A DNA stretch of 64,000 nucleotides from Colwellia psychrerythraea (GCF_000764185.1 NZ_JQEC01000002.1:420610-484609); one strand, 5' to 3'. Numbered from the stretch's first letter, positions 1-9,016 are shown. Notes: generated from the letters alone by a model not told the origin. Program-made: numbers and translations.

Positions 1-2
1 TC

Positions 3-1592
3 TCTGAAAATCAAAGTAACTATGTTGTTGACTACCAAATTGAGTTAATTGACTTTGATATTAGTAATACATACCCAGATAAAACGGTTGGTTTAGCAGA
101 AGTGATCCCTAGCGTTACTATGTTTGATACCGATAGCACGTTACCAATGCTGACCGAAAATATGACGGGTCAATGGTATATTGAGAGCTTCTTACCTAAT
201 GAAAATACAGCCTTAGTTACCTTTAACGCTGACGGAAGCGGCTCTACTATAGTTACAGGTGAAGAATACGGATTTACTTGGACTATTAGCGGTGTTCGTC
301 TTCATATCAATGTACCCAATTACACTTACTTAAATTATCCAGATAACGACAACCTTACCGGCTATAGCAATACCTTTTGGTTAACGGATGATAGCCACAG
401 CCTTTATCGTAATATTACCATGAGTGGTATAAATGGTATTTCCCAAGCGCGTATTTTTGATACTCCAACAGTTACTGATTTTACTTTTGACGAAGCCGCA
501 ACAGGTTGGAATATTGAATTAAGCCAGAAGCAAACAACGGTATATGATTTTCATCAAGATGGTGAATATTTTTATGGCTGGGGTTATAGCTCATATAATG
601 AGTGGCGAATTGATAATGGAGAAATTTTAAGATATCACACTCTTTGTGAAGTCTCTTTCAATGGCTGTGTTGAATATGCCCAAATAATTCATCGTAAAAT
701 TGCTGTTGAAGGTGATGTTATTTATGCCTTAAGGCAGTGGCAATTTTTAAATGAAGAGCTCTATGCCAACACCGGTGAAATACAGTACCAATTAAATAGT
801 AGCCACATTCTGACTATGGATCGTAAGGAGACTTATGGCGAGTCAAATTTCAGTTCAAATTTTGATAATTCTTATAGCTATGTTGTTAAAGGTACTGATA
901 ATGATTTAGTGAATGAATCATGGGTGTTTAGTTCAGCGAATGGTTGGAGCCGCGACGATTATGGCCTACCTGATGACAAATTAAATTATATTATAAGAGA
1001 TACTGGCGGTACGCCAACAAATGTGGCTTATGAATATGCTGATGGCCAAATTGCTTACACTGAAAATGGCATCAATTATCGTATCTCTATTCTGGAAACA
1101 GCTCGTTATTATATTAAAGTTTGTATTGCTGAGCAAAGTGTACTAACCAATGATTGTGTTAACGGTGAAACAATGTATTTTTACCGTAACTCGGAAAGAG
1201 CTGAACAACATACTCAATTTAATACGCCTTCACCTGAGGCACGCTTCCTAGCTGAAATGGTATACGATAAATCTTTTAATGTTACCATGCCAAATGATGT
1301 TGTTTCTGCCTTTACCTTCAATGCTGATGGTACAGGTTTTATTCAATACCCACCAAGTGCAGATAATAACTTTGATGCTCATGACACAAACACAATTACT
1401 TGGCAGGTAAGTAGAACAGGAACACTTACCTTCACGGAAGCAAGAGATAATGGTAATAGTTGGCTTTGGACTATTTTAGCATCTGATACCTCTACTAATA
1501 GCACCTCTTTCACTTGGTATTCAAGTGGACAACAAGACAGTGGTCTTCAGGGATTAGAAACAGGCACAGGAACCATGACACGGCAACCATAA
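3..1592 (+). CDS. Hypothetical protein, 5'-truncated by window edge
   Basis: The reading frame is open from base 3 through the window edge to the TAA at 1590-1592, so the true start lies outside. A GTG at 102 is only an internal codon; sense codons in the same frame precede it. At least 529 residues are visible. I do not recognise a family. The protein is rich in Asn, Tyr, Thr and Asp, has no membrane segment in the visible part, and contains a pattern seen near both ends: F-N-A-D-G-[ST]-G, followed about 15-30 residues later by T-W and a beta-rich stretch. This suggests repeated beta-sandwich or barrel modules in a secreted protein. An intrinsic terminator follows directly, so it ends its transcription unit. 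Function unknown. Confidence 0.75.
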   Translation, partial: SENQSNYVVDYQIELIDFDISNTYPDKTVGLAEVIPSVTMFDTDSTLPMLTENMTGQWYIESFLPNENTALVTFNADGSGSTIVTGEEYGFTWTISGVRLHINVPNYTYLNYPDNDNLTGYSNTFWLTDDSHSLYRNITMSGINGISQARIFDTPTVTDFTFDEAATGWNIELSQKQTTVYDFHQDGEYFYGWGYSSYNEWRIDNGEILRYHTLCEVSFNGCVEYAQIIHRKIAVEGDVIYALRQWQFLNEELYANTGEIQYQLNSSHILTMDRKETYGESNFSSNFDNSYSYVVKGTDNDLVNESWVFSSANGWSRDDYGLPDDKLNYIIRDTGGTPTNVAYEYADGQIAYTENGINYRISILETARYYIKVCIAEQSVLTNDCVNGETMYFYRNSERAEQHTQFNTPSPEARFLAEMVYDKSFNVTMPNDVVSAFTFNADGTGFIQYPPSADNNFDAHDTNTITWQVSRTGTLTFTEARDNGNSWLWTILASDTSTNSTSFTWYSSGQQDSGLQGLETGTGTMTRQP

Positions 1593-1616
1593 GTTAATTC
1601 AATAACAATATTGATT

Positions 1617-1667
1617 AAAAGCCATACCTTTACCATGCTCTAAAAATGGTTGAGTTATGGCTTTTTT
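1617..1667 (+). terminator. Intrinsic terminator after the truncated gene
   Basis: Stem arms AAAAGCCATA (1617-1626) and TATGGCTTTT (1656-1665) are perfectly complementary, with a smaller inner stem (ACCAT/ATGGT) and a run of six T at 1662-1667. Confidence 0.85.
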
Positions 1668-1751
1668 GTGTGCAATCAAACATACCAACATAGTAATGAG
1701 TCATCTTGCTTGCTATAACATCAGTAGCCATTTTATAAGGATATCTTCAAT

Positions 1752-2417
1752 ATGATCACACTCTCTGCAGAGCAATGCCGCGTTATCGGCGTTATGTTAG
1801 AAAAAGAAACCACTACGCCTGAGCAATATCCTCTTTCGCCAAACGGCATCCTCATTGGTTGCAACCAAAAAAGCAATCGTGAGCCGGTCATGTCTCTTAT
1901 CGAAAGCGATATTCAAAATATTATAGATGAACTAGTACAAATGAATCAGCTGATGGTTGATCACAAGGCATCAAGCCGAGTGAATAAGTACTTTCATCGT
2001 TTCTGTAATACCGAATTTGGCAGCTTACAATTCACCCCTCAGCAAAGAGCAATTATTTGTGTATTATTGCTGCGAGGCCCACAAACTCCCGGAGAATTGA
2101 GAACTCGTACCAACCGCCTAGCTGACTTTAGTGATGTCAGTGAAGTAGAAGCAACCTTAAACGAACTACAAGAATTAAACGGGCAAACTTTAGTTAAAAA
2201 ACTTGCTCGTGAGCCTGGAAAACGTGATTCACGCTACGTACATTTACTCGCTGACTTTGATGAAACAAGCTTAACTCAAGCTGTTGAGAGTCAAACTAAC
2301 CTAGCACCATTAGAAGATAAAAATCAATTAGCGCAAAGAGTCATTGAGTTAGAAGAGCAAGTTGCTTCGTTAACAGCAAGAATGACCAGTTTGACTGAAT
2401 TTTTAAAAAATAAATAA
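1752..2417 (+). CDS. yceH: YceH family protein (UPF0502/DUF480)
   Basis: A 221-residue protein matching the YceH family along its length. The N-terminal signature E-x-R/C-V-I-G-x-[LM]-L-E-K-x-x-T-T-P-E-Q-Y-P-L-S is followed by CNQKSNREPVM. A second winged-helix half contains LLLRGPQTPGELRTR and the strongly conserved LAREPGKRDSRYVHL. The C-terminal 40 residues form a heptad-like coiled coil (LEEQVASLTARMTSL). The family is two tandem winged-helix domains of unclear role. It stands alone between a terminator and an AT-rich intergenic region. The ATG at 1752 follows AAGGA at 1737-1741, about 10 bases upstream. Confidence 0.9.
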   Translation: MITLSAEQCRVIGVMLEKETTTPEQYPLSPNGILIGCNQKSNREPVMSLIESDIQNIIDELVQMNQLMVDHKASSRVNKYFHRFCNTEFGSLQFTPQQRAIICVLLLRGPQTPGELRTRTNRLADFSDVSEVEATLNELQELNGQTLVKKLAREPGKRDSRYVHLLADFDETSLTQAVESQTNLAPLEDKNQLAQRVIELEEQVASLTARMTSLTEFLKNK

Positions 2418-2531
2418 TATAAATTTAAATAAACTTTTTATACGAATTTTTATGTCCACTTTTTTTACAAAAAATAACTCTAGGCTAAGAATAAACGCCA
2501 TAAAGCCATACCGCTCAATTGGTTACATTTT

Positions 2532-2547
2532 CGGCATGTTTTAAGCA
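2532..2547 (+). promoter_or_regulatory. Candidate sigma-54 promoter of the PEP-CTERM gene
   Basis: The sequence cGGCATgttttaaGCa places GG (2533-2534) and GC (2545-2546) exactly 10 bases apart, as in -24/-12 elements (consensus TGGCAC-N5-TTGC). It lies 58 bases upstream of the PEP-CTERM start codon. PEP-CTERM genes in several gammaproteobacteria are thought to be controlled by the PrsK/PrsR pair acting with sigma-54, which fits. The -12 half (AAGCA) is imperfect. Confidence 0.4.
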
Positions 2548-2604
2548 TAATGACAGATGTATATTTCGTGGAACTTTCTAATAAAAATTAAAAGGGACAT
2601 TTAG

Positions 2605-3225
2605 ATGAATAATAAATTAAGTAAAACTTTAGTAACCTTAACTCTTAGTGCTAGCTGTTTAATTAATGCCGCAAATGCGGGTCTTATCACTGATGCAAAT
2701 GAAATTACCTCAACAGATCCAAATTATAGTTTAGTAACTTTTGATGAACTAACATTCACCGATGGCACGCTAATCACAGATCAATTTTTACCGTATGGCG
2801 TATCATTCAGTCCTAATTTAGGTTATGAAACCACTCGCCCAGACTTTACTGGCTTTAGTGGTAATAATTTACAAAACTTCAATAATAACTTACCGTTCGA
2901 CATTATGTTTGCTGAAAACGTAAACGCTTTTGGTGCATTCTGGGAAACCAATATAAATCAAGTATTGTCTTTTACCGCATTTTTAGACGGTGTAGAGTTG
3001 GCAACAGTAAGTAGTTCAACTAATGACAATTGCTGTAGTAGCGCTAGCTTCTTAGGTTTTAATGGCATGACATTTGATAAAATATCAGTGTCTGGTGCCG
3101 GTGCAAATGGACATTTAATTATGGATAATTTGCACTTCTCCGCTACAGATGTACCTGAGCCTGCAACTGTTGCTCTCTTTGGTCTAGCATTAATGGGCTT
3201 AGCTACACGTAAATATAAAAAGTAA
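2605..3225 (+). CDS. PEP-CTERM sorting-domain secreted protein
   Basis: A 206-residue protein with an N-terminal signal peptide (K-rich start, hydrophobic stretch, likely cleavage after ANA at about residue 25) and a classic C-terminal PEP-CTERM signal. This is V-P-E-P at about 183-186, a hydrophobic helix (ATVALFGLALMGLA) and a basic tail TRKYKK. Such proteins are cut and anchored or released by exosortase, usually with exopolysaccharide; the exosortase gene is not in this window. The central 140 residues are a beta-rich domain with two adjacent cysteines (NDNCCSS). The final strand, GHLIMDNLHF, resembles other PEP-CTERM surface domains. The ATG is preceded by AAAAGGGA. An intrinsic terminator follows. 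Confidence 0.85.
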   Translation: MNNKLSKTLVTLTLSASCLINAANAGLITDANEITSTDPNYSLVTFDELTFTDGTLITDQFLPYGVSFSPNLGYETTRPDFTGFSGNNLQNFNNNLPFDIMFAENVNAFGAFWETNINQVLSFTAFLDGVELATVSSSTNDNCCSSASFLGFNGMTFDKISVSGAGANGHLIMDNLHFSATDVPEPATVALFGLALMGLATRKYKK

Positions 3226-3245
3226 CAATCATAACTCTCCCATAC

Positions 3246-3281
3246 AAAAGCACCCTACTATCAACTGTACGGTGCTTTTTT
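3246..3281 (+). terminator. Intrinsic terminator after the PEP-CTERM gene
   Basis: Arms AAAAGCACC (3246-3254) and GGTGCTTTT (3271-3279) pair perfectly across a 16-base loop and end in a run of six T. Confidence 0.85.
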
Positions 3282-3393
3282 ATAATTTTAATTCGAAATC
3301 CATCAGATTAGATTGGTAATTTAACCTGTGTTCAAAGGACAGAACAGTATAAAATAGCTAACAAAATCACATCCATTTACGGAAAGTAGCTAT

Positions 3394-4563
3394 ATGGCTA
3401 ACGATTTACTGTTATTAAGTTTTTTATCCTGTTCTTTATTAACATTTACAGTGCAAGGTAACGATATAGCCGCCGTAAATAAACAAGCTGACGCTATTAA
3501 ACCTGATGACAACACAAAGCAAAACAATAACGAATCAGCAATAACGCTTACCGAGCAACAAAAAAATCAGTGTGCACAATATTGTAGTGAAGTTAACCCT
3601 GACGATAGTTATAAACAGCAAGTCCATAACCGGCAAAATCCGGCCTCAAGTGTCGGATATGAATTAGTAATACCTGAGGCTTTGCCACCAAGAAACCGCT
3701 GGTCTGATTTTTTACCTATTTTGGGTAAAGAAGCTCGTGAGGCTGGTTATTTACTACCACTACCTTTTGGTATATCAATCGTTGGCTTAACCCAGCAACA
3801 ACCTTTTTCAGTGTCTAAAATTGGTTTAGAAATTGATGGCCAACAAAGTGATATTATTAATGACTTTATTGATGACACTATTACCGCTAAAAACCTAAAG
3901 GTATCAGACACCACTTACAATTTGCGTCTTGATGCTTGGATCTTGCCTTTCTGGAATGTATACGGCATTGTCGGTAAAACGAAAGGCAAAGCAGAGCTTG
4001 AGTTAGATGTTAATTTAGAGCTACCGACCTTACTTTTAGCTGCTACAGGTATTGGTAGTGGTTATAATGATAAACGCTGTACTAGCATTGATTTGCCTTT
4101 TCAGGGACCAGCACCCGGTCATTGCTTAGTCTCGCTTGATAGTATTCAAACGACTTTACACTTTAATGGTACTGTACTTGGTTACGGTACTACCATTGCA
4201 GGTGGTTATGGTGATTTTTTTGGTATGTTTGATGTTAATTATTCTGAAGCCGATATCAACATTGCCATTGAAAAAACTCAGCAAACGGTTTATTCGACTC
4301 GTTTAGGTTGGAATGGCAGTATTGGTGTCTACCAAGGGCAACTTTGGGTTGGCGCCATGAAGCAAGACATTGAACAACAAATTGCTATAACCACACCAGG
4401 TAATAAAATAGCTGTGCTTATCGACCAACATACTAGCTCTCCAATAAACTATCTTATTGGTGCTCAATGGAATATTACCGAAGAATGGGCGGTAATTGCT
4501 GAAACTAACTTCGCCTTTAGTGATCGTCAGCAATTTATGATGCAAGTAGGATATCGTTTCTAA
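3394..4563 (+). CDS. Putative outer-membrane beta-barrel protein
   Basis: A 389-residue protein with a probable signal peptide in the first 22 residues (hydrophobic, ending before GNDIAA). A low-complexity Asn/Gln/Lys linker and a Cys pair (CAQYC) follow. From about residue 90 the chain is an alternating beta pattern ending in an aromatic residue (MMQVGYRF). The C-terminal Phe is the usual outer-membrane barrel signal read by BamA. Two further cysteines (RCTSID and GHCLVS) probably form a loop disulphide. I do not recognise the family. It sits 50 bases upstream of an MscS channel gene in the same orientation, so co-transcription is possible. Function unknown. Confidence 0.65.
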   Translation: MANDLLLLSFLSCSLLTFTVQGNDIAAVNKQADAIKPDDNTKQNNNESAITLTEQQKNQCAQYCSEVNPDDSYKQQVHNRQNPASSVGYELVIPEALPPRNRWSDFLPILGKEAREAGYLLPLPFGISIVGLTQQQPFSVSKIGLEIDGQQSDIINDFIDDTITAKNLKVSDTTYNLRLDAWILPFWNVYGIVGKTKGKAELELDVNLELPTLLLAATGIGSGYNDKRCTSIDLPFQGPAPGHCLVSLDSIQTTLHFNGTVLGYGTTIAGGYGDFFGMFDVNYSEADINIAIEKTQQTVYSTRLGWNGSIGVYQGQLWVGAMKQDIEQQIAITTPGNKIAVLIDQHTSSPINYLIGAQWNITEEWAVIAETNFAFSDRQQFMMQVGYRF

Positions 4564-4613
4564 GCATCCCTGCAGTTAATTAAACCTCAAGTTATATTTT
4601 AATGGAAATTTAA

Positions 4614-5552
4614 ATGTCAGATCCCAAAAGCGAAAACGCTGAAAACCTAACTACTACCATTGCTGACACTGCGCAACAAGCAGTAGATCTTCCTGCTGAA
4701 CTATTACGCACTGAAATCCAACAAGCTTCAGAGATTTATCAAGTCATTATAGATTTTTTTACCAACTACAGTTTTCAATTGGTTGGTGCCTTACTGATCT
4801 TTTTATTAGGCTACTCTGTTGCGGGTAAAGTCGCTAAAGCTGTATTACGCCTTTGTGAAAAGCAAAAACTTGATGTTACTTTAAGTCGTTTTCTTGCGAG
4901 TACCACCAAAATGGCAGTGATGGTGATGATAACTATCATGGCACTGAGTAAACTTGGCATTAGTGTTACGCCATTTATTGCCGCTATAGGCGCTATTTCA
5001 TTGGGTGCCGGTTTAGCATTACAAGGTTTATTAGCCAATTATGCTGCCGGATTCAACATCATCATTATTCGTCCATTTGTCGTTGGAGATACTATTGAAG
5101 TGCAGGGAGTAACGGGCATAGTTAAAGAAGTACAGCTGGCCTATACCATCATAAAAAATGAAGACTCAGCAGAAATTACTATTCCCAATAAACATATTGT
5201 TGGGGAAGTAGTATTGAATTCTAGAAAAGATTCCTTATTAAAACTTTCAGTTGGTATCTCGTATAAAGATAACCCCATTGACGTTGTAAAACTTGTTGAA
5301 CGTACTCTGTCAGATCTCGACATTTATACTGATGAAGTCCGTATGCAAGTTGGGATTGATGAGTTTGCTGACAGTGCTATTACAATTGGAATTAGGTTAT
5401 GGATACCAACAACAAATTTATATGCCGCTAAATACAGCGCCTATGAAGCGATTTATTTAGCTTTTGAACAAGAGAACGTGACTATTCCATTCCCACAGCA
5501 AGATATACATCTGATTGAGCCAAAGCAAGTTCCAGAGCCCACCTCATTATAG
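4614..5552 (+). CDS. mscS: MscS-type small-conductance mechanosensitive channel
   Basis: A 312-residue protein with the MscS layout: a polar N-terminus, three transmembrane helices (about 50-70, 90-112 and 118-150), and a cytoplasmic beta domain. The pore helix has the Gly/Ala-rich pattern ISLGAGLALQGLLANYAAGF. It is followed by I-I-R-P-F-V-V-G-D-T-I-E-V, characteristic of the family, and by the IPNKHIVGEVVLN loop. It releases solutes from the inner membrane on hypo-osmotic shock. The N-terminus is about 25-30 residues longer than E. coli MscS and predicted amphipathic. It ends at a terminator shared with the convergent gene. Confidence 0.9.
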   Translation: MSDPKSENAENLTTTIADTAQQAVDLPAELLRTEIQQASEIYQVIIDFFTNYSFQLVGALLIFLLGYSVAGKVAKAVLRLCEKQKLDVTLSRFLASTTKMAVMVMITIMALSKLGISVTPFIAAIGAISLGAGLALQGLLANYAAGFNIIIIRPFVVGDTIEVQGVTGIVKEVQLAYTIIKNEDSAEITIPNKHIVGEVVLNSRKDSLLKLSVGISYKDNPIDVVKLVERTLSDLDIYTDEVRMQVGIDEFADSAITIGIRLWIPTTNLYAAKYSAYEAIYLAFEQENVTIPFPQQDIHLIEPKQVPEPTSL

Positions 5553-5560
5553 GTTTCATT

Positions 5561-5593
5561 AAAATACAGTTAAGCGACCTTAACTGTATTTTT
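5561..5593. terminator. Bidirectional terminator between mscS and the GGDEF-like gene
   Basis: Arms AAAATACAGTTAA (5561-5573) and TTAACTGTATTTT (5580-5592) pair perfectly, with T runs on both strands. The stop codon of the minus-strand gene lies inside the stem. Confidence 0.8.
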
Positions 5594-6298
5594 ATTGGCG
5601 GCTTTAGCATCAAGCAAGGCATCTTCAGCATTATGCAGTATATCCTGCATAGAAAGGCCTTTTTTCCAGGGTGCTAAGCCAATACTACAAGTAATGGTGT
5701 CAGTACTAAAAAGCTGCTGTTCAATGACTTTTCGCAGCTTATTGGCAAACTCATAAGCAAGTGTGGGGCTTGCTGGTAACACTATAATGAAGTTATCACT
5801 GTGCCAATGAATCAGCTGACTATTAACTGGCGAATGCTGCCGAATAATATTCACTAAATTAATCAGAATGTCATCACCTACACTAGGTCCGTATAAATCA
5901 TTAATACGTTTAAAATTATCAACGTTAAGTTGCAATAAAAAGAAAATTTCTCCAGCTCGATTAGCTCTGTTAAAAAAATTATAAAGTACTGCCTGACCTG
6001 CGCGCCTGTTTAGCGCATTAGTGAGAGGGTCTCGTTTAGCAAGATCTTCAAATGCTTGTGTAACTCGCCCCAATTCAGCCAAACGGCGATAAGTAAAAAT
6101 AACTAAACTAAATGCTAACGTGCCACCTAAAGGTAGAAACTCATCAAGCTCCCAGTGCTCATGCTCTTTTACAATATTCATAATTAACTCTAAGACATCA
6201 AATTGAGCAAAAAAGACAAATAAAAGGCCATTGATGGCCAATAGCCATAACGCATCTCTAATAAAGGTACTTCGATGTAAATATTTATAATGCAACAT
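5570..6298 (-). CDS. Membrane protein with degenerate GGDEF domain
   Basis: A 242-residue protein with two predicted membrane helices (about 16-32 and 56-72), then a GGDEF-type domain beginning at AKRDPLTNALNRRAG. The fold is intact (VDNFKRINDLYG, VGDDIL, CSIGLAPW). The catalytic signature, however, is HSDNF at residues 166-170 instead of GGDEF, and the first metal-binding Asp of the D-x-D motif is Asn (N125). Diguanylate cyclase activity is therefore unlikely. It may bind a nucleotide or partner, or be a relic. It is divergent from the histidine kinase gene at 6507. Confidence 0.8.
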   Translation of the reverse strand: MLHYKYLHRSTFIRDALWLLAINGLLFVFFAQFDVLELIMNIVKEHEHWELDEFLPLGGTLAFSLVIFTYRRLAELGRVTQAFEDLAKRDPLTNALNRRAGQAVLYNFFNRANRAGEIFFLLQLNVDNFKRINDLYGPSVGDDILINLVNIIRQHSPVNSQLIHWHSDNFIIVLPASPTLAYEFANKLRKVIEQQLFSTDTITCSIGLAPWKKGLSMQDILHNAEDALLDAKAANKNTVKVA

Positions 6299-6506
6299 GC
6301 TCGATACTCAGAATAATTCTGACCTTACTGATAATCAACTAGACTAAAATCAAATACGAGTGATTTTCACTCAATTTTGTACAGTAGCACAAATATATTA
6401 TTCATTATTAATTTAAGTTTCATTTATCTATTAAGCTTTAATTTAACTCATGAAAAATAATAGTGCTTATGCCATAGTTAAGTTAACTGTGTTTTTTGGA
6501 GTTAGC

Positions 6507-7856
6507 ATGTTGCCCCATATTCAAGAGATTGTAGAAGCAGTATCAAATAGATACGGCGATGAGTTTTTTACTAAAGTGGCTTTGGCACTTAATAAAGCAA
6601 TTACCGCTGATTATACTTTTATTGCCCGGATAAATTCTGAGCAATATAGCTGTAAAAGCGAGGTTCTTGTAGCTAAAGGTCAAATAGCCGAGAATTTTGA
6701 ATATTCATTAACGGGCACTCCTTGCGCTGAAGTTGCTGATAATTCACTTCGCTTCTACCCGAGAGACGTCTTGAATATTTATCCTGAAGATACATTGTTA
6801 AAGCAGCTAAAAGTACAAGCTTACTTTGGCATACCAATGATTAACTCTAAACAGCAAGTCATAGGTTTGATCGTTGCCTTGTATGAAGCTGAACAAGAAA
6901 ATATGGATGAAACAGCTGCGTTATTCCAGCTGTTCTCAGGTCGTATTGCCGCTGAACTTGAACGTCTAGATTATGAACAATGCCTTGAAGACAAAATAAC
7001 AGCACGCACAAAAGAACTTTCCAAAACCGTACAACAATTACAAACAACACAAAAACAGCTAGTAGAGTCCGAAAAAATGGCTGCTTTAGGTAATTTAGTT
7101 GCCGGTGTTTCCCATGAGGTAAATACCCCATTAGGTATAGCGATAACCACACACAGCATTATGGCTGATGAATTTAAAAAACTAAAAGATAAGCTTGATA
7201 GTCAAAGCCTTAGTATGAAAGACATGGAAAACTTCCGTAATACCTCTGAAAGTGCCATAACAATGCAAGGTGAGAACCTAAATCGGGCGAAAAAACTCAT
7301 TGAAAATTTCAAAAAAACTGCCGCAGATCAACATCAATTAGAGATTGAAAACCTTGATATTGGCCAATATTACCAGCAAGTTATTTCCACACTACGCTCT
7401 ATTCTCAAACCTCATAAAGTGAACTTAGAAATAAATTGCCAAGAGAAAATTATTTTGGCTACTTACCCCGGTATTCATGCACAAATATTAACTAACTTAA
7501 TCAATAACAGTGTTAAACATGGTTTTGCCAGCAATAATGAACAAGGGATAGATACTGGCAATATCACTCAAGAGAATAAAATCACAATAGTGATTAACCA
7601 ACTTGCAGAAAATGAAGTGGAAGTTACCTACTGTGATAATGGTCGTGGTCTATCTAAAAAAGCCCAGCAACATGTTTTTGAACCCTTTTTTACCACGGCC
7701 CGTGAACATGGTGGTATAGGTTTAGGCATGTCCATTGTTTTTAACTTAATTAGCCAAAAAATCAATGGTTCTATCGAATCAAAAAGCACCAAAGTAGGTG
7801 CTTATTTTCACTATACCTTCAAAGCGAACTTGCTCAATAAACAAGCAAGCACTTAG
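6507..7856 (+). CDS. GAF-domain sensor histidine kinase
   Basis: An N-terminal GAF-like sensory domain (about residues 1-155) is followed by a coiled coil (LSKTVQQLQTTQKQLVESEK). The dimerisation domain carries the phospho-acceptor His in GVSHEVNTPLG. The HATPase_c domain has NLINNSVKHG (N box), DNGRGL (G1), FEPFFTT (F box) and GGIGLGMSIV (G2). There is no membrane segment or receiver domain, so it is a soluble kinase working with an unlinked regulator. An in-frame ATG at 6450 lacks a ribosome site. The ATG at 6507 follows GGAG at 6498-6501 with a 5-base spacer and is preferred, giving 449 residues. Confidence 0.85.
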   Translation: MLPHIQEIVEAVSNRYGDEFFTKVALALNKAITADYTFIARINSEQYSCKSEVLVAKGQIAENFEYSLTGTPCAEVADNSLRFYPRDVLNIYPEDTLLKQLKVQAYFGIPMINSKQQVIGLIVALYEAEQENMDETAALFQLFSGRIAAELERLDYEQCLEDKITARTKELSKTVQQLQTTQKQLVESEKMAALGNLVAGVSHEVNTPLGIAITTHSIMADEFKKLKDKLDSQSLSMKDMENFRNTSESAITMQGENLNRAKKLIENFKKTAADQHQLEIENLDIGQYYQQVISTLRSILKPHKVNLEINCQEKIILATYPGIHAQILTNLINNSVKHGFASNNEQGIDTGNITQENKITIVINQLAENEVEVTYCDNGRGLSKKAQQHVFEPFFTTAREHGGIGLGMSIVFNLISQKINGSIESKSTKVGAYFHYTFKANLLNKQAST

Positions 7857-7869
7857 CGTAAAAAGTATT

Positions 7870-7897
7870 TTGTTATCAGTTGTGAACTCTGTATAAT
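7870..7897 (+). promoter_or_regulatory. Sigma-70 promoter of the first OmpA/BIG cassette
   Basis: A perfect -10 TATAAT (7892-7897) lies 16 bases after TTGTTA (7870-7875). It is 45 bases upstream of the OmpA-like start codon. The second cassette has the same -10 (14700-14705) but a poor -35. Confidence 0.65.
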
Positions 7898-7956
7898 CCA
7901 TGTTAATCGATTGTTTTATCTAAATATCATGGACGTTACGACATGCATTCCTTTCA
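7889..7956 (+). repeat. Conserved promoter/leader, copy 1 (identical to 14697-14764)
   Basis: These 68 bases, from the -10 through the 5' leader into the first five codons, are identical to 14697-14764. After one mismatch at 7957 a further 14 bases match. Inside the leader, TCCATG (7897-7902) can pair with CATGGA (7928-7933). The latter overlaps the only Shine-Dalgarno-like bases (GGA, 7931-7933) ahead of the ATG at 7943. Confidence 0.85.
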
Positions 7957-9016
7957 CAAATATCGCCTAAGTACCCTATCAAATATACTAATCCCGCTAA
8001 TGTTAAGCTTTAACTGTATTGCCCATGCGGTAGAAGATCAAGAAGCCAAGCAAAATATTGAAAATACCGTTCAGCAAATACAGGCGGCCTTGCCCTCTTC
8101 TTATTTCTATTTCGGTGGTAAGTTAGGTATTAATCACTATCAGCATGGTTGTGAGTCTTGGAGCCTTGACTGCGATAAAGATAGCTTTGCTCCCGGCCTT
8201 TTCGCCGGTTACCAATTCAATGATAACTTTGCTTTTGAAGCTGCTTATATTGATTTGGGTGAAGCAAAAGCAACTTATCTCGACTCAGCAAGTGAACACC
8301 TTTACAAAGGTACAATGAAAGGTTTAAACCTATCTGCTATTGGCTCAATCTATTTAATCGAAGATGTAACATTGTTTGGTAAAGCCGGTGTTTTTAACTG
8401 GTATGGCGAAAATAAAGGGCCTTACTCAACAAGCAAAGCAGATGATTGGGCGCCATCGGCTGGTGCCGGCCTGTCATATCAATTAAACGATTCTTGGCAA
8501 GCACGCTTTGAATATCAATACTTTCATCACTTAGGTAACGACACTATCGGTGGCACCAATGCGCACTTCACATCTATCGGTATCAGTTATCAATTGGGTC
8601 GCACAAGGCCAACCATAGTCACTAAAACTGTAATGAAGCCAGCGCCAATAAAGCTTGAAGAAGTCACCTTTCCACTATTATTTGATTTTGATAGTAGTGA
8701 CCTCTTGTTAGTAGACTCATTAGCCGTCATTGTCAGTCGATTAACTAAATACCCTCAGGCGAGCGTAATATTACGTGGTTATTCTGACTCTAAAGGTAGC
8801 GAAAAGTATAACTTAGCCTTATCTCAACGACGAACAGATAAAATAGCAAGTTACCTTATCGACAAAGGTGTTCAAGAACAGCAGATAACTTCTGAGTATT
8901 ACGGTGAAAAAAATCCTATTTCAGATAATCTTACGGAAGAACATCGACACTTAAATCGGCATGTACAGATATTGCTACCTAGCGTATTTATTAACACTAC
9001 GCAGGAGCAAAAATAA
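7943..9016 (+). CDS. OmpA-like outer-membrane protein, copy 1
   Basis: A 357-residue protein with a signal peptide ending near HA-VEDQ. An eight-stranded OmpA-type barrel spans about residues 50-215 (FYFGGKLGINHYQ, FAFEAAYIDLG, WQARFEYQYF, TSIGISYQLG). The C-terminal OmpA-like peptidoglycan-binding domain spans about 235-348 (FDFDSSDLLL, RGYSDSKGSEKYNLALSQRR, EEHRHLNRHVQI). The Asp and Arg that bind diaminopimelate are present. Two Cys (HGCESWSLDC) probably pair in an exposed loop. Its stop codon overlaps the start of the BIG lipoprotein by one base (TAATG), implying translational coupling. The pair likely forms one envelope complex, and a diverged paralogue lies at 14751. Confidence 0.88.
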   Translation: MHSFHKYRLSTLSNILIPLMLSFNCIAHAVEDQEAKQNIENTVQQIQAALPSSYFYFGGKLGINHYQHGCESWSLDCDKDSFAPGLFAGYQFNDNFAFEAAYIDLGEAKATYLDSASEHLYKGTMKGLNLSAIGSIYLIEDVTLFGKAGVFNWYGENKGPYSTSKADDWAPSAGAGLSYQLNDSWQARFEYQYFHHLGNDTIGGTNAHFTSIGISYQLGRTRPTIVTKTVMKPAPIKLEEVTFPLLFDFDSSDLLLVDSLAVIVSRLTKYPQASVILRGYSDSKGSEKYNLALSQRRTDKIASYLIDKGVQEQQITSEYYGEKNPISDNLTEEHRHLNRHVQILLPSVFINTTQEQK

